From positions 1 to 39,198 of the forward strand of contig CAMDQT010000030.1 of the NCBI GenBank assembly GCA_945906305.1: 39,198 bases of DNA, read 5' to 3'. The DNA is from Ferrithrix thermotolerans DSM 19514. GTDB taxonomy: Bacteria; Actinomycetota; Acidimicrobiia; Acidimicrobiales; CAIXPF01. The first letter of the stretch is position 1; every line of letters starts with the position of its first letter. The translations under genes were made by a program, and so were the position numbers. This document shows, piece by piece, positions 25,134-33,233 of the stretch. The notes under the pieces are model-generated. The model saw only the letters and a list, made by a program, of their open reading frames with translations, did no database searches and was not told where the DNA came from.

Positions 25134-25907
25134 ATGCAGGATCGTTCGCGGCTCAAGTTTCCTGTCGGCGTTGCCGATGCCCTCCCGGTGAGGACGCTGA
25201 GTGGACTCGACACGTTGACGCTGGTGTCTCCGCTGCGCTTGGGTCAACTCCTCGTCGAACATCGTTGTAACCACTACCTCAATCTCGAGGCGCTGGCCCG
25301 GCGCACGGCCGGACGATTCTCCGTCGCTGCACTCGTGGCGATCGAGGCCGGTGGGGACCCGCTCAGCGACGAGGACCTCGGCCTGCTCAGTGACGCCTAT
25401 GGCGTGTATGCCGAACCCTTCGTCAGGCCCCACCGCACGCGGCTGGTGATGGACACCGATGACGCCATGCTCGCCGACCCGGCGCCGCAGGCCCATCGCA
25501 TTGGTTTGGATACTGACGAGGCGCTGGTTCGTTATGTGGGCCTCATCCACGTGCTGCGGGCGGCTGTGGTGGCCAACCCGCTCCCGTTGCGTCACGAGGA
25601 TCTCGAGGTGCTGGCCTCGGCGTTGTATTTGGAGCCAGCGGAAGTGCAACAGCGGCTGGATTGGCTGATGCTCAACGCTCGCCATCGAATCGGCCGCCGG
25701 ATGCAGCGTCTCCGCCGCCGCATGGTCATCCCCGCCGCAGGAATCTTGGTGGGCACCAGCGAGGCGGGGCAGCTCATTTTGGAGCCGCACGCTCTGCCAC
25801 CCGAGTCCGGTGTGAGGCTTCGGGCCGGCCAGGGTGACACCAACGTCATCGCCCTCGCTCAACGCGAGTCGACCTATGTCGCTACCTACGCCGCGCACAG
25901 CGCCTGA
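25134..25907 (+). CDS. Putative XRE-like DNA-binding regulator
   Basis: This is a 257-residue protein. Residues 35-92 (RLGQLLVEHRCNHYLNLEALARRTAG...LSDEDLGLLSDAYGV) read as a helix-turn-helix of the XRE/Cro type: a long first helix, LEALARRT as helix 2, FSVAALVAIEAG as helix 3. A second helical block (LPLRHEDLEVLASALYLEPAEVQQRL, about 150-176) may be another helix-turn-helix-like or dimerisation unit. A basic stretch (RHRIGRRMQRLRRRM) then leads to a hydrophobic strand-like end. The start is ATG 25134 with GAGGG 7 nt upstream. It is divergent from the small membrane protein and inositol phosphatase pair, so those may be its targets. Family assignment is tentative. Confidence 0.55.
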   Translation: MQDRSRLKFPVGVADALPVRTLSGLDTLTLVSPLRLGQLLVEHRCNHYLNLEALARRTAGRFSVAALVAIEAGGDPLSDEDLGLLSDAYGVYAEPFVRPHRTRLVMDTDDAMLADPAPQAHRIGLDTDEALVRYVGLIHVLRAAVVANPLPLRHEDLEVLASALYLEPAEVQQRLDWLMLNARHRIGRRMQRLRRRMVIPAAGILVGTSEAGQLILEPHALPPESGVRLRAGQGDTNVIALAQRESTYVATYAAHSA

Positions 25908-25947
25908 TCCGGTGCGACTTCGGCCCGCGGACCCAGGCGGCCATGCC

Positions 25948-25953
25948 TAGGCT
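25948..25953 (+). promoter_or_regulatory. -10 element of the nudix-dinB operon
   Basis: TAGGCT lies 6 nt before the ATG at 25960, the same hexamer as before pfkA. No SOS-type (GAAC-N4-GTTC) operator is visible upstream. Confidence 0.5.
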
Positions 25954-25959
25954 AAGGCG

Positions 25960-26445
25960 ATGCGTCGTTGGACAGTCGGGGGAGCGCTGGTCGTCGGCCC
26001 GGAGGGACTGCTTCTAGTTGCCAATCGACGCAAGAACGGCAGCATCGACTGGAGTACCCCGGGAGGGGTGATCGACGAGGGCGAGTCCGTTCTGGAAGGG
26101 CTCACGCGCGAGGTCGAGGAGGAGACCGGCCTCATCGTCGAGCAGTGGATCGGCCCGATCTACGAGGTCGAGGCGATCGCGGTCGGCCTCGGTTGGCACC
26201 TTCGGGTTGAGGCCCACGTGGCGGTCACCTACGGCGGCGACATCCGCATCGAGGACCCTGACGGTATTGTCGTCGATGCCCGCTTTGTACCCTGGACCGA
26301 CTGCGCCGGTCACCTTCAAGGTGCACCGCGTTGGGTGCACGAACCGCTGTTGGACTGGGCCGAGCAGCGGTGGGAGCAGCACCGGCACTTCGGCTACCGG
26401 GTGGAGGGCACCGAGCCGCGATCGCTGAGCGTCATTCGGCTGTGA
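25960..26445 (+). CDS. Nudix hydrolase
   Basis: This is a 161-residue pyrophosphohydrolase. The Nudix box is complete: Gly-x5-Glu-x7-Arg-Glu-x-x-Glu-Glu-x-Gly, starting at GGVIDEGE near residue 35 and ending EVEEETGL. The family cleaves nucleoside diphosphates linked to another moiety, and some members clean oxidised nucleotides. The stop TGA overlaps the dinB GTG start (GTGA), so the two are coupled. Pairing with an error-prone polymerase fits a nucleotide-pool cleaning or damage-tolerance role, but that is inference. It is leaderless by the -10 at 25948. Confidence 0.87.
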   Translation: MRRWTVGGALVVGPEGLLLVANRRKNGSIDWSTPGGVIDEGESVLEGLTREVEEETGLIVEQWIGPIYEVEAIAVGLGWHLRVEAHVAVTYGGDIRIEDPDGIVVDARFVPWTDCAGHLQGAPRWVHEPLLDWAEQRWEQHRHFGYRVEGTEPRSLSVIRL

Positions 26446-27914
26446 GCGGCGACCGGCAGGTCCCAGGCTGGTGGCCGACGGCGATCCTGCATGTCGACAT
26501 GGACGCCTTCTACGTGGCGGTGGAGGTTCGGCGTGACCCGAAGCTCGGCGGTCGGCCCGTGGTGGTCGGTGGGGTCGGCCCTCGCGGCGTGGTGGCCGCG
26601 GCGAGCTACGAGGCGCGTGCGTACGGGGTGCGTTCGGCCATGCCATCGGTTCGTGCTCGACGGCTGTGTCCCCAGGCGCTGTTCCTGCCCGGAGATCACG
26701 CCGCCTACGCCGCCGCCAGCCGGCAGATCATGGCGCTGTTCGCCGAAGTGACGCCGTTGGTGGAACCGCTTTCCCTCGATGAGGCTTTCCTCGATGTGAC
26801 GGGGGCGCAGCGACGGCTCGGCCCGCCGGCACACATCGCGACAGAACTCCGCCGACGGGTGGCGCAGGAGGAGAACCTGGCCTGCTCGGTCGGTGTGGCG
26901 AGCACAAAGTTCCTCGCCAAGCTGGCATCGGAAGCGGCCAAGCCATCGCCTTCGCCTCAGGGGGCGGTCCCCGGCCGAGGGGTTTGGGTGGTCGAGCCGG
27001 GCCTGGAGCTCGACTTTCTGCACCCCTTGCCTGTCAAGGCACTGTGGGGGGTCGGGCCGGCCACCCTGACCCGGTTGGAGCGGCTGGGCGTGCAGACCGT
27101 CGGTGACCTCGCCGCGTTGCCGCTTGGTGCGGTGGTGGCGTCGCTGGGAGGCGCGGTGGGGCGTCATCTGCACGAATTGGCCCACAATTGTGATCCCCGA
27201 CCGGTCGAGCCTGATCGCGAGGCCAAGTCCATCGGTCACGAGGAGACCTTCCCCGTGGATCGTTTCGACCGCGCCGATCTGCACCGCGAGCTGCTCCGCC
27301 TCGCTGACGCCGTGGCTCACCGCCTGCGCCGGGCGGAAGTGGCAGGCCATACCGTCACCCTGAAGGTGCGCTATAGCGACTTCAAGACGCTCAGCCGGTC
27401 GCGTCGACTGGCCGACGCCGTCGACAATGGCCTCGAACTGGCTCGATCGGCGCAACGCCTTTTCGACCAGGTCGAGGTCGGGGTGGGGATCCGTCTGCTT
27501 GGCATCAGCGTCAGCGGGCTTGCCCCGGTCCTGGGTCGACAGCTCAGCTTGGACCTCGCAGGGTCGGTTCGCGACCCGGCTTCATCTGCTCCCAGCAGCG
27601 CCCAAGCCGCACGTCAGGACACCACGTTGCGCCCCGGCCGGATCGACCGCGCCGGGTCCTGGCAGGACGCCAATGACACCGTCGATGAGATTCGCCGACG
27701 CTTCGGTGTCTCGGCCATTGGTCCCGCGACCCTGGCCACCGCTAACGGTCTGCAGATCTTCGAACGCGGCCAGCAGGCCTGGGGTCCAGCCGACCATCAC
27801 TCGTCGCAGAGCAGCGAGGCCCCCAACGGCCCCGGGAGCAATCCTGACCAACCTTCCTCCGCTGCACTCGCGGGGTTACCCGGAGGTGCCGATGCCGATA
27901 AGCTGGACACCTAG
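26442..27914 (+). CDS. dinB: DNA polymerase IV (Y-family, DinB)
   Basis: Error-prone translesion polymerase. The 490-residue protein has HVDMDAFYVAVE at 17-28 (metal Asp19), ASYEARAYGVRSAMP, and SLDEAFLDVTG with catalytic Asp113-Glu114. The finger and thumb regions follow, then the helix-hairpin-helix GVGPATLTRLERLGVQTVGDLA near 200-220 and the little-finger domain to about 365. The last 120 residues are a Ser/Pro/Gly-rich extension after a short conserved-looking block (DTVDEIRRRFGVSAIGPATL), and no clear beta-clamp motif is obvious at the very end. GTG 26442 is coupled to the Nudix stop. No SOS operator is visible, so damage induction is not supported by sequence. Confidence 0.9.
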   Translation: MSGDRQVPGWWPTAILHVDMDAFYVAVEVRRDPKLGGRPVVVGGVGPRGVVAAASYEARAYGVRSAMPSVRARRLCPQALFLPGDHAAYAAASRQIMALFAEVTPLVEPLSLDEAFLDVTGAQRRLGPPAHIATELRRRVAQEENLACSVGVASTKFLAKLASEAAKPSPSPQGAVPGRGVWVVEPGLELDFLHPLPVKALWGVGPATLTRLERLGVQTVGDLAALPLGAVVASLGGAVGRHLHELAHNCDPRPVEPDREAKSIGHEETFPVDRFDRADLHRELLRLADAVAHRLRRAEVAGHTVTLKVRYSDFKTLSRSRRLADAVDNGLELARSAQRLFDQVEVGVGIRLLGISVSGLAPVLGRQLSLDLAGSVRDPASSAPSSAQAARQDTTLRPGRIDRAGSWQDANDTVDEIRRRFGVSAIGPATLATANGLQIFERGQQAWGPADHHSSQSSEAPNGPGSNPDQPSSAALAGLPGGADADKLDT

Positions 27915-27986
27915 CCGGTGGTGACCTTCGGGTTCTGCCACCGTGCGGGTAGGTTCATACCGTCGAGCTGCACGGGGAGGGTTGGA

Positions 27987-28367
27987 ATGCCGCTTTCAGA
28001 GCATGAGCAACGAATTCTCCAGGAAATTGAAGCACGGCTGTACGAGAGCGACCCGGCACTCGCCCACGAGGTTGCTTCGACCACCCTGTACAGCCATGCC
28101 TTCCGCAACATCAAATGGGCTGCGCTTGGCTTCGTCATCGGCACCGCGGTCATGGTGGTGTCGCTGTCGACTCACTGGGCAATCGCTTTCATCGGCTTTG
28201 TCGGCATGTTGTTGTGTGCGCTGGCTGTCGAGCGCAATGCCCGCAAGATCGGCCGGGCCGGATGGCAGCAGCTCACCGGCGCGCAGCGTCGCGACGGGGT
28301 CCGCTCCATCCTCGGTTCGACGGGTCAGAAGATGCGCGACCGCTTCCACAAGAACGTCGAAGAGTGA
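27987..28367 (+). CDS. DUF3040 family membrane protein
   Basis: This is a 126-residue protein starting MPLSEHEQRILQEIEARLYESDPALA, the diagnostic N-terminus of DUF3040, an actinobacterial family. Two membrane helices follow (IKWAALGFVIGTAVMVVSL and WAIAFIGFVGMLLCALAV). The polar tail has several Arg/Lys. The family is often near the division cluster (mraZ) in other actinobacteria; here it follows dinB. ATG 27987 has GGGGAGGG about 6 nt upstream, and TAGGTT at 27950-27955 would give a leader of about 25 nt, so unlike most genes here this one is not leaderless. Function unknown. Confidence 0.85.
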   Translation: MPLSEHEQRILQEIEARLYESDPALAHEVASTTLYSHAFRNIKWAALGFVIGTAVMVVSLSTHWAIAFIGFVGMLLCALAVERNARKIGRAGWQQLTGAQRRDGVRSILGSTGQKMRDRFHKNVEE

Positions 28368-28481
28368 ACCGGTAGAGCGACGTTCGCACGGTGGGCCCCG
28401 GTCCGATCCAGGCGGAGGACTAATCGCGCTGCGGCGGTGCCTGCGGTCCGGAGTCTTCGGGTCCACCGAATTGGTCATAGT

Positions 28482-30797
28482 TCAGGTGGGCCGATTGGAA
28501 CGCCCTCGGCGACGGTATGCCGCGCCCAGTCTGCGTCCGGTGCCAGCGGTGCTGGCGGCCTGGGCGACAAGCGCGAGGGACAGGCGCCATGCCGTCTCGG
28601 CTTGTGCATGGTCAACTCCATCTGGCGCATAGCGAGCCACGGTGAGGATCTCCGCTAGCTCCCCGAGGGCAAGGCTCTCACCAAAGCGGTCCTGGGCCCG
28701 GGCCGCAAACTCCGCCGGGGTCTCGCCGAGTTCGGCGCGTACACCTAGCCACTGCAGCGACTCAGAGACTTCCAACCACGCCTGCTCCAGCCTATCCGCG
28801 CTGCTCCGACAGCGTCGGCGGCGCCGCCAGCGCTGCAAACGACGCCACGCCAATGGTGCGAACAAGGCGATGAGGAGCAGCCCCGCCAGGCAGAGTAGAA
28901 GCCCGAACCATCCGCCTATTGGTCCAGCGGTGTCTCGGCCTGCACCCCCGGAGCGCTCCGCGGCGACGGTGGTCGGGCTGGCGCTGTTCAGCGGTGAGGG
29001 GCTCGCCGCCGGGTCCGACGGCGGGTTCTCAGCCACGGTGGTGGAGCTCTGCGGGTTCGCGGTGGCGACCACGCTGTCCTGCTGCTCGTCGGTGTTGGTA
29101 TACGCCGCGTTGGGTGCTCCTCGTCCCGGTGTGGGCTCGAAGAGCACCCAGCCGGCCCCCGCGATATAGACCTCCGGCCAGGCGTGCGCATGGCGGCCTC
29201 TGACGACAAAGGAATGGGGCTGTCCTGGCACCGCGTCCCCCGGGGTGAAACCAACCGCGACCCGGGCGGGCAGGCCGACCGAGCGGGCCATGGCGGCATA
29301 GGTCCCCGCAAACTGCTCGCAGTATCCGGCTCGAGCGGCTGAGAAGAGGAAGTCCTCGATGGCGTCGATGTCCTCTCCGCCAGCGACATCGGTGGAATAG
29401 GTGAAGTTACGCCGGAAGTACTCCTGCAAGGCCATAGCGGCGTCATAGGCGGTGGGTTGCGCTTTGGTGATCTCCGAGGCCAAGGAATGCACCCGGTCCG
29501 GAATCGTTCGGGGCAACTGGAGATAGTGCTGCGTGATATCGGTGGGAACCGTGCCGCGCGAGGCCCGTAGTTGCGCCGCGCTCAGGTTCGAAATGGCGGA
29601 GTTGACCGTATAGGACAGGCCATCGGAGGTGTCGCGGCCGACGATGAGGGTCGAGGTGTCGGCGTTCCACGACAACTCTCGGGAGGCTCCGGTGACCAAC
29701 TGAGCGGCGTAGGCCGCCGGGAGCCATATTTGCGCCAGCGAGGCGATTTCGAACTCCTGATCGACCGAACGGAAATTTCCCGGCCGTGGCTCGACCGTAA
29801 GTAGGTCGCCGCTCACCCGTTGAAACGGCTTGGATGAACGCCAGCTCCGCCCGTCGAACCTGTCCAGTGCGGTCAGCCGCCAATAGGCATGCTCGGGGCT
29901 GTCCACGGTGAACATCACGACTTCTCGCTGGTCTACGAGGCGCTGACGGATGTCGACCAACGGCGAACGTGTGGTGCGCGTGCCGCCGCCGCCGAGGTCG
30001 CGAACGTCGAGCATCCCTACCGAGCCTGCTCCGGGGAGAAACGGGCTGAGCGCCGCCGTGGACACCATTGCGGTAAAGGCCAATCCTGCACCGATACGCA
30101 ACTGGCGGCCGACGCCTGCCCTTTCGTGGCCGCGCACCCAGCTGGTGCTCATCTCCGCTCTGGACGTGCGGTGCATCAACCAGAAGCCCAGCGCAGCAAA
30201 GAAGAACAACACGGTGGTGTGAAGATGGCCCTGGTCGGCACCGAGCAGGGCGGCGAAGAGGAAAATCGTGGCGGCCGGGATGGTCGCCTCGAAGCAGGAC
30301 CACAGCCGAAAGGCAGACCAGTCGGCCAGAAACGCCACCACCCAAAACGCCAGCGCCGAGACGGCCACATAGCTCGTCAGAGGCTCGACCGGCGCCCGAT
30401 CATGGCGGAAGCGGTCTAGGCCCTCGGCCAGTTCTGCGACGAAGCCATCCCAGGTGAGGCTGCTTGGCAGCCCGTACTGGGTCGTGCTGCGATAGCAGAG
30501 CCAGGTCACCACAAAGCCCATGAGCAGCAGCGATGCCGCGGCGGCGAGCCCGATGGGCACCCGAACCCGACGTAGCAGCGCCGCCGTGAGATGGGACAGC
30601 GTGGCGGCTGCCAGCACTGGTAGCAGGAACTTTCGGTCCACGAACAGCCGGCTGTAGCCATAGAACGTGACCACGCTGAGCAGCCACAAACTGAGCTCCG
30701 TTGGGACCCGAAGCCGTGGTTGGCGCTCGAATGGAGGCCCCCCTGACCCGTCGGCCAAGGAGGGCTCGACGCCTCGGGAGTTGCTCTCTGCCGTCAA
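28482..30797 (-). CDS. TgpA-type transglutaminase-like membrane protein
   Basis: This is a 771-residue protein. The N-terminal half has about six membrane helices (residues 34-250). A large extracellular domain holds the transglutaminase-like core with Cys493 (RAGYCEQFAGTYAAMARSVGLPAR), His538 (HAHAWPEVYI) and an acidic third position Glu554 in FEPTPG. A Ser/Thr/Pro linker leads to a last helix (GLLLCLAGLLLIALFAPLA) and a cytoplasmic DUF4129-like tail (LGETPAEFAARA). The family sits with MoxR and DUF58 proteins, and the same order is found here. The start is TTG 30797, which overlaps the DUF58 stop (TTGA), so it is coupled. Probably a cell-surface transpeptidase or protease; substrates unknown. 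Confidence 0.88.
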   Translation of the reverse strand: MTAESNSRGVEPSLADGSGGPPFERQPRLRVPTELSLWLLSVVTFYGYSRLFVDRKFLLPVLAAATLSHLTAALLRRVRVPIGLAAAASLLLMGFVVTWLCYRSTTQYGLPSSLTWDGFVAELAEGLDRFRHDRAPVEPLTSYVAVSALAFWVVAFLADWSAFRLWSCFEATIPAATIFLFAALLGADQGHLHTTVLFFFAALGFWLMHRTSRAEMSTSWVRGHERAGVGRQLRIGAGLAFTAMVSTAALSPFLPGAGSVGMLDVRDLGGGGTRTTRSPLVDIRQRLVDQREVVMFTVDSPEHAYWRLTALDRFDGRSWRSSKPFQRVSGDLLTVEPRPGNFRSVDQEFEIASLAQIWLPAAYAAQLVTGASRELSWNADTSTLIVGRDTSDGLSYTVNSAISNLSAAQLRASRGTVPTDITQHYLQLPRTIPDRVHSLASEITKAQPTAYDAAMALQEYFRRNFTYSTDVAGGEDIDAIEDFLFSAARAGYCEQFAGTYAAMARSVGLPARVAVGFTPGDAVPGQPHSFVVRGRHAHAWPEVYIAGAGWVLFEPTPGRGAPNAAYTNTDEQQDSVVATANPQSSTTVAENPPSDPAASPSPLNSASPTTVAAERSGGAGRDTAGPIGGWFGLLLCLAGLLLIALFAPLAWRRLQRWRRRRRCRSSADRLEQAWLEVSESLQWLGVRAELGETPAEFAARAQDRFGESLALGELAEILTVARYAPDGVDHAQAETAWRLSLALVAQAASTAGTGRRLGAAYRRRGRSNRPT

Positions 30798-32017
30798 GGT
30801 GTGCCGCCGAGGGCGCCTGGGCTGAGCCTCCTACGGTGCGCCACCACGCGGCGTTGAGATTGGTTCCAACAGGGGACGAAGCTTTCACCGGGGGAGCAAA
30901 CCAACATCGCACCAGCACCATCTTCACGGTGGCTCTCGGGGCTGTGCCCTGCGGGGTCGTGCAGGGCGAACGCCACCGTTACGACGTAGGCGAAGCTGCG
31001 GCGTAATGCGGCGAGGGGCAACGTCTCGGTCCCCTCCGCGTCGGCGCCGATCACCACGAGCGAGCCACCGGCCTCGGTACGGGTAAGGCGGTCGAGAGCA
31101 GAGGCGAGTGCTGCATTGGGCTGTGGCTGTTGCACGGCGAGGGCCGCTAGCAGCCCATCGAGTTGGGCGCGCCCGGTAGTGAAACCGCAGTCCGCGCCGG
31201 CGGAGGTACAGAGGCGGAAGTCGTCGCTCGCGGCGGACGCCGCCGCCAAGACCGAAGCCGCCGCACTGACGGCTTGTTCGAAGCATTCGGAAGAGAGTTG
31301 ACCTTGCTCCACGTTGAGCATCACGGTGGTGGCCTCATGGCGTGTTTGCTCGTGCTGGCGAGTTAGCAGTTCGCCACCGCGGGCCAGCGATGGCCAGTGG
31401 ACCCGCCGCAGGTCGTCGCCGATGACGTATCGCCGCAGGGCGAAGAAGTCGTCGCCGGTGGGGGCGAGGGCATTGGGATTTCGGGCCGTGGCCACTGGAT
31501 CGTGGCGCGACGCATGGGCCACGGGCAGCAAAACTTCGATCTGGGGATACACGAGCAGTTCGGTCTCACCAAGAACCGCTTTGCGCCGAGTGCACAGGCC
31601 GAAGGGGTCCGACCACTGCACGTCGAGTGGTCCGACCGTGAGCACACCTCGAACGCCGGTCGGAAGTTGGTAGGCCGCTCGGGCCCCCTCACCCCGGGCG
31701 AGCGGGCCGATCAGCATGGCAGCACCGCTCGTCCCGCTCAGTGCATCGCGGATTTTTACCGTGGTGCTGCGCCGGGCGGCTTCGTTGGTGATGGTCAGCT
31801 CGACGTTCGCTAGGGCACCGCGGTGGATACGGCCGGAGCCCACCCTCCGGGTGGCGTTGAGGTGCACCCGGGTGAGGCGGACCCAGAGCAAGGCGACGCC
31901 GATAAGTGAGGTCAGGCCCGCACCGAGCAGGTACAGCTCGGTTGCGCCGAGCACCTTTCCCGCTCCCAGCAGGCCGAGTGCGCCCACCATGGCGCGAAAA
32001 CCACCACGGCTCAACAT
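30794..32017 (-). CDS. DUF58 (VWA-like) domain protein
   Basis: This is a 407-residue protein. Two N-terminal hydrophobic segments (residues about 8-45) anchor it. A beta-rich region follows (to about 160). The DUF58 signature LRRYVIGDDLRRVHWPSLARGGELLTRQHE lies near 193-222, followed by a VWA-like fold (TTVMLNVEQG, SLVVIGADAEG). DUF58 proteins are the usual second component of MoxR-ATPase operons, thought to receive chaperone-like action from MoxR. It lies 54 bp downstream of moxR, and its stop overlaps the TTG of the transglutaminase gene. Confidence 0.87.
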   Translation of the reverse strand: MLSRGGFRAMVGALGLLGAGKVLGATELYLLGAGLTSLIGVALLWVRLTRVHLNATRRVGSGRIHRGALANVELTITNEAARRSTTVKIRDALSGTSGAAMLIGPLARGEGARAAYQLPTGVRGVLTVGPLDVQWSDPFGLCTRRKAVLGETELLVYPQIEVLLPVAHASRHDPVATARNPNALAPTGDDFFALRRYVIGDDLRRVHWPSLARGGELLTRQHEQTRHEATTVMLNVEQGQLSSECFEQAVSAAASVLAAASAASDDFRLCTSAGADCGFTTGRAQLDGLLAALAVQQPQPNAALASALDRLTRTEAGGSLVVIGADAEGTETLPLAALRRSFAYVVTVAFALHDPAGHSPESHREDGAGAMLVCSPGESFVPCWNQSQRRVVAHRRRLSPGALGGTP

Positions 32018-32071
32018 CGGCGTGTCCTTTGCCGCCTGCCCATCCCGACTGTTTCGCCCATGGGGCTGGAC

Positions 32072-33118
32072 TCAGCGTCTCGTGGGCACCGGTATCGGTG
32101 CTTGTGACAACACGTCAGCTACGACGCGTGAGGCGGTGTAGCCCTGCATGTGCGCCTCGGGCGTGAGCAGCAATCGGTGCGCCATGACTGGCTCCGCCAA
32201 GGCCTTCACGTCGTCGGGAATCACATAGTTACGGCCCGCCGCGGCAGCACGGGCCCGACAGACTCGCAGCATGGCCAACGTCGCTCGTGGTGAGAGGCCA
32301 ATCCACACCGAAGGGTGATGGCGCGACACGGTGGCAAGATCGACGAGATACTCCTTTATGGCGGGAGCCACATGCACGGAGTTGGCGGCGGCGATCATGG
32401 CTTCGACCTTGCGGGCGGACAGAACCGGCGTCATATTGGCCAGAGCATCGCCCCGACCGTGGGCCTCGAGCATGGCCAGCTCATCGGCGCGCCCCGGGTA
32501 ACCCATCGAGATGCGCATCAGGAACCGGTCGAGTTGCGAATCCGGTAGCGGGTAGGTCCCTTCGTGCTCCAACGGGTTCTGGGTGGCGATGACGAGGTGG
32601 GGGTGGGGGAGCGGGTGGGTGGTGCCATCCACGGTGACTTGCACTTCAGCCATGGCCTCGAGGAGGGCGGATTGGGTCTTGGGCGAGCCGCGGTTGATTT
32701 CGTCGGCGAGTACGACGGAGTTGAAAACGGGCCCCGGCCGGAAGGTGAAGGTCGAACTGACCCGTTCGAACACCGTGACGCCGACGACATCGGAGGGCAA
32801 CAGATCGGGGGTGAACTGGATCCGCCCGAACGAGCACTGGAGCGAGGTCGCCAGCGCCTTGGCCAGGGTGGTCTTACCGACCCCCGGGCGATCTTCGATC
32901 AGCACATGGCCCTGGGCGACGAGACTGAGCACCACGAGCTCGATGGCCGACGTCTTTCCTTGGATGGCCTGCTCAATGTTACGAACCGCCGCCGCGAATA
33001 GCTCGGCGAAGGCCTGGGCGTCCTTCGTGGATAGCTCTGGGGCTGTCGAGGTCGGCAGAGTTGGCAATGAGGCGGCATCGAGGGCCAACCCCGTGCCGTG
33101 CGGAGACTCCTGAGGCAA
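32072..33118 (-). CDS. MoxR family AAA+ ATPase
   Basis: This is a 348-residue ATPase. Walker A is EDRPGVGKTTLAKAL near 75-89, Walker B is VVLADEINRGSPKTQSALLEAM, sensor 1 is VIATQNPLEHEGTYPLPDSQLDRF, and a C-terminal lid domain ends the protein. The start is TTG 33118: AGGAG at 33129-33125 lies 6 nt upstream, and the length matches MoxR. The frame continues upstream to 33286 but would overlap the divergent ROK gene and its promoter. It leads the operon moxR-DUF58-tgpA and is expected to remodel envelope or surface proteins with its partners. An inverted repeat over its promoter suggests dedicated repression. Confidence 0.88.
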   Translation of the reverse strand: MPQESPHGTGLALDAASLPTLPTSTAPELSTKDAQAFAELFAAAVRNIEQAIQGKTSAIELVVLSLVAQGHVLIEDRPGVGKTTLAKALATSLQCSFGRIQFTPDLLPSDVVGVTVFERVSSTFTFRPGPVFNSVVLADEINRGSPKTQSALLEAMAEVQVTVDGTTHPLPHPHLVIATQNPLEHEGTYPLPDSQLDRFLMRISMGYPGRADELAMLEAHGRGDALANMTPVLSARKVEAMIAAANSVHVAPAIKEYLVDLATVSRHHPSVWIGLSPRATLAMLRVCRARAAAAGRNYVIPDDVKALAEPVMAHRLLLTPEAHMQGYTASRVVADVLSQAPIPVPTRR

Positions 33119-33142
33119 CGCAGACTCCTGAGATGGGCGGTG

Positions 33143-33161
33143 TTCGCACCATACGTGCGAA
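33143..33161. promoter_or_regulatory. Operator-like palindrome over the moxR promoter
   Basis: TTCGCAC-CATAC-GTGCGAA is a perfect 7-bp inverted repeat. On the minus strand it contains TATGGT (33153-33148), the best -10 candidate for moxR, about 30 nt before the TTG start. A protein bound here would block the promoter. I do not know the regulator. Confidence 0.5.
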
Positions 33162-33175
33162 GACGTCGGTTCCGC

Positions 33176-33213
33176 GTGCAGGGTAGCGGCGCAACGTTCG
33201 CTACGCGCTGCAC
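33176..33213. promoter_or_regulatory. Imperfect inverted repeat before the ROK gene
   Basis: GTGCAG-G-GTAGCG pairs with CGCTAC-GCG-CTGCAC across a 10-nt centre, 12 base pairs in all with small bulges. It covers the -35 side of the ROK promoter, whose -10 is TACCGT at 33221-33226. Confidence 0.4.
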
Positions 33214-33233
33214 AGGCCGGTACCGTGACCGGG

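Noticed and set aside
27601-27914. Possible frameshift or separate gene at the dinB tail
   Set aside because: The frame stays open with a conserved-looking block (RRRFGVSAIGPATL) followed by a low-complexity end, so a natural extension is simpler.
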